Assembly: GCA_018222965.1 (NCBI GenBank)
Contig: JAAEZH010000001.1
Span: 38,280-102,279 of the forward strand
Direction: 5' to 3'
DNA length: 64,000 nucleotides
Origin: Bacteroidota bacterium
GTDB lineage: Bacteria; Bacteroidota; Bacteroidia; Chitinophagales; Saprospiraceae
The notes under the pieces are model-generated. The model ran no database searches and was not told the origin of the DNA. It saw nothing but the letters and a program-made list of their open reading frames with translations. Shown one piece after another: positions 61,039-64,000 of the stretch. Every line of letters begins with the position of its first letter. The first letter of the stretch is position 1. The translations under genes were made by a program, and so were the position numbers.

Positions 61039-62004
61039 TTAACCCACCTGCAAAACGATCTTACCAAACTGAGCGCCTTCGGCCATACGGTCGAAGGCCT
61101 TTTCGCCTTCCGACAAGGGAAAGACCTTATCTACAATAGGATAAATTTTGCGTTCTCTGACAAAGGTGAGCATATTTGCGAATTCCCGGGGAGAGCCCAT
61201 GCTGGTACCCAAAATGGATAGCTGACGCCAGAAAATTAGTTGCGGACTGACATTCGGGATTTTCCCCAGAGAGCCCCCATAAGTAACAATCCTTGCGCCG
61301 GGACGGGTGAGTTTGATCAAACTGGTGAAGCCCGGTCCGCCGGCACTGTCGATGATCAGATTAAAACCACCGGCCATTTCTTTCAATTGCTGTGGCCAAT
61401 CCTCGGCTTTGTAATTGACTCCCCCGGCCGCGCCCATTCCGACAGCCCGTTGGATTTTCTCTTCAGAGCCTGAAGTGACATAAACGCTGGCTCCCATAGC
61501 ATGGGCAAACTGAAAAGCCTGTAGCGCTACTCCCCCGCCAATCCCGGTAATCAAAACCTTATCTGTTTCCTGGATTTTTCCCCGACTAAACACGGCCCTG
61601 TAGGCTGTAAGTCCGGCAAGTGGCAAAGCGGCCGCTTCTTCAAAAGACAAATGAGGAGGTTTGTCAAATATTTGATCTTCTTGTATTATCAGCCTTTCGG
61701 CGAATCCGCCATAGGTCGGCATGCCGAGTATGTGAAAGTCCTTATCCGGAAATTCGGCGGAAGCCCCCCAGCCTATACCCGGATTCACAACCACTTCTCT
61801 CCCATCGAGCAACCCCGCCACATCAGACCCCATGATTGCCGGAAACTGGATACCGGGATATTTTCCTTTGGTAATCCAGACATCCCGGTGGTTGAGTGCG
61901 GCAGCTTTGACCTCCACCTCCACTTCACCACTTTTGGCTGCAGGAAGTTTAAAGTCTTCATAAGTTAGCGGTGCATCGGCAGATTTTAAAAGAAGGGCTT
62001 TCAT
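61039..62004 (-). CDS. Zinc-independent quinone oxidoreductase-like MDR protein
   Basis: A 321-residue medium-chain reductase. ALNHRDVWITKGKYPG, PAIMGSDVAG, LAGLTAYRAVFSRG and VLITGIGGGVALQAFQFAHA (NADPH-binding G-x-G-x-x-G-like) are conserved blocks. The structural zinc cysteines are absent, so it belongs to the quinone oxidoreductase-like group. It reduces quinones or enoyl compounds with NADPH. The stop lies next to the SulP stop. Copy 2 of the 189-bp repeat is 75 bp upstream of its start. Confidence 0.9.
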   Translation of the reverse strand: MKALLLKSADAPLTYEDFKLPAAKSGEVEVEVKAAALNHRDVWITKGKYPGIQFPAIMGSDVAGLLDGREVVVNPGIGWGASAEFPDKDFHILGMPTYGGFAERLIIQEDQIFDKPPHLSFEEAAALPLAGLTAYRAVFSRGKIQETDKVLITGIGGGVALQAFQFAHAMGASVYVTSGSEEKIQRAVGMGAAGGVNYKAEDWPQQLKEMAGGFNLIIDSAGGPGFTSLIKLTRPGARIVTYGGSLGKIPNVSPQLIFWRQLSILGTSMGSPREFANMLTFVRERKIYPIVDKVFPLSEGEKAFDRMAEGAQFGKIVLQVG

Positions 62005-62079
62005 AGTTGGATGGTTGTTCTTGGCTAATCTAATATATAGTGTGCAATAAACCCAAAAATCCAGGCGATGGTTCGTGGT

Positions 62080-62268
62080 GTTCCGTTGGACTACCCGGCT
62101 AAAGCGGGCAGGGATGAGAACCCGCCTGCGTTCTGGCGAACTTCGGCGGAAGGTTGAGGTTTCATTGACCTTGTTGCGTTAAACGTTGAACGGGGATCGT
62201 TTAGCGGGATGTTTCTATCCAGAGAATAACGGTTTTTCCGATACACGCTCAACGATTTTCATTTAATT
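62080..62268 (+). repeat. 189-bp dispersed repeat, copy 2
   Basis: It matches 27862-28050 at 163 of 189 positions with no gap, in the same orientation. The inner stem reads GTTC-TGGC-GAAC, against GCTC-TGGC-GAGC in copy 1, a paired C-G to T-A change. On the lower strand the frame with YSLDRNIPLNDPRST and AGGFSSLPALAG is open to a TAG. It lies between the msrA stop and the oxidoreductase start. Confidence 0.75.
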
Positions 62269-62301
62269 AAAAATTAAGAACTAAAAATTAAAACCTAAAA
62301 A

Positions 62302-62835
62302 CTACCCTTTCAGTTTATCTGCAAACTTTTTCCGGACTTTTGAAACCTTTGGGGTAATCACGAAGCTGCAATAAGGATTGCGCATACCTACATTGGCATA
62401 ATAACTATGGTGCTCGGCTTCCGCCGGATAGAAGACTTCGAGGGGGCTTAATTCGGTGACAATGGGATCATCCCATATCTGAGATGCCACATTCTTGATG
62501 GATGCTTCGGCTTCTGCCTTTTGCTGATCATCGTGGTAGAAAATAACGGAGCGGTATTGCGGTCCCCGATCGTTTCCCTGTCTGTCGGGCGTAGTGGGAT
62601 CGTGGGAAGCCCAGAATATTTCCAGCAATTCGGAAAAGGCAATCTGCTCGGGGTCGTACTCAATTTGAATAACCTCTGCATGTCGGGTCTGACCGCTGCA
62701 AACAGCTCGGTAATTGGCTGTTTCGGGGCTGCCTCCGGCATAACCGGGTTTTACGTCATGCACGCCTTGTATTAGTTCGAATACGGCTTCGGTGCACCAG
62801 AAGCAACCGCCGCCGAGGGTAGCAAGCTTTGTCAT
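62302..62835 (-). CDS. msrA: Peptide methionine sulfoxide reductase A
   Basis: A 177-residue MsrA. GGGCFWCTEAVF contains the catalytic Cys11, and HAEVIQIEYDPEQIAFSELL and WASHDPTTPDRQGNDRGPQY are family hallmarks. It reduces methionine-S-sulfoxide with thioredoxin. The C-terminal resolving cysteine is not at the usual position; YCSFVITPK holds one Cys. No signal peptide, so it is cytoplasmic. It follows mqnA and mqnE on the same strand with a 55-bp gap. Confidence 0.95.
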   Translation of the reverse strand: MTKLATLGGGCFWCTEAVFELIQGVHDVKPGYAGGSPETANYRAVCSGQTRHAEVIQIEYDPEQIAFSELLEIFWASHDPTTPDRQGNDRGPQYRSVIFYHDDQQKAEAEASIKNVASQIWDDPIVTELSPLEVFYPAEAEHHSYYANVGMRNPYCSFVITPKVSKVRKKFADKLKG

Positions 62836-62890
62836 AATGTCAAATGGGTTTATCCTGTTCCGAATAGAACCTTTGGGAAGGGCATAAAGT

Positions 62891-63670
62891 TTAACCCGGC
62901 AAACTCACCGCCAGACTCTGCTGTAATTGCGGCTGAAGATTTTCCAAAAAGAGTTTCAAGCCTCGCTTTTTGGCATCGTCCAGTTCGTAGCTGATATTTT
63001 GGGTGAAGTATTTTTCCAGATCAAAACCCGGTCTTGGGGCGGGTAGCAACAGGAGGAGTTGCGGGATGTGTTCCAGTCCGGCACGCAGGGCTTTATTGAA
63101 TTTGCGAATAAAGGATTCCGGAATGGGTTTGTTGCTCACCCAGGCGGCAAAAACAAATGGTAAACCGGTATGATTCCACCAGGCTTCTCCAAGGTCGTAA
63201 TTGTAGTCAAATTTATTCTCCAGTTCGATTACGCGATCACCGATTACCAGTCCGCCCGTCGTCCCTCCAATCTCGTTTTCAAAACCGGGTTTGGCAGGAA
63301 CGAGTATTGGATTTAATTTCCAGTATTTCTTCAGGAGAATCTGCACCAATTCGACGGAAGTCCGGGATTGATAATCCAGATAAATGTGCGTCATCTCCTC
63401 GATGGGAACATCCCCCAAAACCGAAACAGTTCGCACATCACCCACCGCGCCAATACAATAATCGGAGATGAGTCGCGGACTGCTAAGGCCGGGCAGCGCA
63501 GCTACCGGGATCAAGCCCAGATCTACCTCGCCGGAAGCCAGTTTGGCCGCACATACACTGGGAATATCCAGTTGCAGATCGATTTGATCCCGCAACTCGC
63601 TGTGCAACAAACCATATAAAAACGGCTTGGTATTGAGATAACTTACTGCTGTGATTCGCAATTTTGACAT
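62891..63670 (-). CDS. mqnA: Chorismate dehydratase MqnA
   Basis: A 259-residue enzyme of the futalosine pathway. RITAVSYLNTKPFLYGL, LASGEVDLGLIPVAALPGL, LISDYCIGAVGDVRTVSVLG and IGDRVIELENKFDYNYDLGE are the conserved blocks of MqnA. It dehydrates chorismate to 3-enolpyruvylbenzoate, the first step to menaquinone. It lies next to the MqnE gene, 51 bp downstream of it. Confidence 0.93.
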   Translation of the reverse strand: MSKLRITAVSYLNTKPFLYGLLHSELRDQIDLQLDIPSVCAAKLASGEVDLGLIPVAALPGLSSPRLISDYCIGAVGDVRTVSVLGDVPIEEMTHIYLDYQSRTSVELVQILLKKYWKLNPILVPAKPGFENEIGGTTGGLVIGDRVIELENKFDYNYDLGEAWWNHTGLPFVFAAWVSNKPIPESFIRKFNKALRAGLEHIPQLLLLLPAPRPGFDLEKYFTQNISYELDDAKKRGLKLFLENLQPQLQQSLAVSLPG

Positions 63671-63721
63671 ATACAGGAATACTCCTTTTTTATGTTGGCT
63701 TATTTAGCCTGACTTCCATTC

Positions 63722-64000
63722 TTAATTTACAACCGGCAATGCCGTATAGCCTCTAAACTGTTTGTCTTCTTCAAACACGTGATCGGTATAATCCGTAACC
63801 ACATTGTAGAGGGTGTCCCTTTCGATGGGTTCCCTGCCTACCCGGCGGATCAGATTTACCAGATCGCGGGTACTCAGAGCCGGATTCTGCTCCTCAGAGC
63901 CTGCCATGGAGTAGATCTTGGTCGTATCATCAATCGTACCATCAATATCATCCACCCCAAATGCCAAAGACAATTGGGCAGTATCTCTACCAATCATCGG
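63722..64000 (-). CDS. mqnE: Aminodeoxyfutalosine synthase MqnE (N-terminus outside window)
   Basis: The lower-strand frame is open through the window edge; only the last 93 or so residues are seen. AQLSLAFGVDDIDGTIDDTT, KIYSMAGSEEQNPALSTRDL and LIRRVGREPIERDTLYNVV are the C-terminal segments of the MqnE radical SAM enzyme, which joins 3-enolpyruvylbenzoate with SAM. The radical SAM CxxxCxxC motif should lie upstream of the window. MqnC has a similar end, so a mix-up is possible but less likely next to mqnA. Confidence 0.85.
   Translation of the reverse strand, partial: PMIGRDTAQLSLAFGVDDIDGTIDDTTKIYSMAGSEEQNPALSTRDLVNLIRRVGREPIERDTLYNVVTDYTDHVFEEDKQFRGYTALPVVN

Overview
The window looks like a chromosome segment of a polysaccharide-degrading, aerobic member of the Bacteroidota, possibly a marine Saprospiria-like lineage (inference; no rRNA or tRNA gene is present to place it). 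Supporting signs are type IX secretion (T9SS) sorting domains, GH16 lipoproteins, TAnnTTTG promoter elements with weak Shine-Dalgarno signals, futalosine-pathway menaquinone genes (mqnA, mqnE) and families typical of the phylum (DUF6122-like, Lacal_2735-like).

Region 1 (1-20273) is a polysaccharide utilisation locus, most likely for laminarin or another beta-1,3-glucan. A lower-strand operon holds two GH16 endoglucanases, an MFS sugar porter, a T9SS secreted binding-type protein and a protein with tandem 171-residue modules. It diverges from a one-protein Y_Y_Y/LuxR sensor-regulator. Next come a clan GH-A glycosidase and an upper-strand cluster of two beta-barrel outer-membrane proteins and two lipoproteins, then a large T9SS beta-propeller protein. 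No SusC/SusD pair is visible. The two divergent intergenic regions carry near-identical arrays of four TGATGTA-like half-sites, each exactly 33 nt from a TAnnTTTG element; this looks like the operator of the locus.

Region 2 (20334-43266) is mostly housekeeping and stress functions: OsmC, a fatty-acid desaturase, a DEFD-box helicase, two SulP transporters, a cold-shock protein with a basic N-terminal extension, a cyclophilin, PutP, an arsenic operon (arsR, arsenate-reductase-like phosphatase, acr3), a MarR regulator with twin palindromic operators, a patatin, a vanadium-haloperoxidase-like enzyme and a PrpE-type acyl-CoA synthetase.

Region 3 (44011-49808) is the best candidate for an undescribed system. 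It contains a two-pass membrane protein with a C-terminal GH25 lysozyme domain, two adjacent 493-residue paralogues of a family I do not recognise, and a minimal AraC-type regulator, all on the lower strand.

Region 4 (50036-64000) holds an RhlE-type helicase and an OxyR gene separated by a 159-bp MITE with a TAA target duplication, a phosphodiesterase, MscS, Nudix, lactonase, DinB and RRM proteins, a third SulP transporter, an oxidoreductase, MsrA, MqnA and the end of MqnE. The intergenic DNA of the window is rich in small repeats: a 189-bp dispersed repeat (two copies), eleven TTCG(G/C)CGAA palindromes, and several simple tandem repeats.
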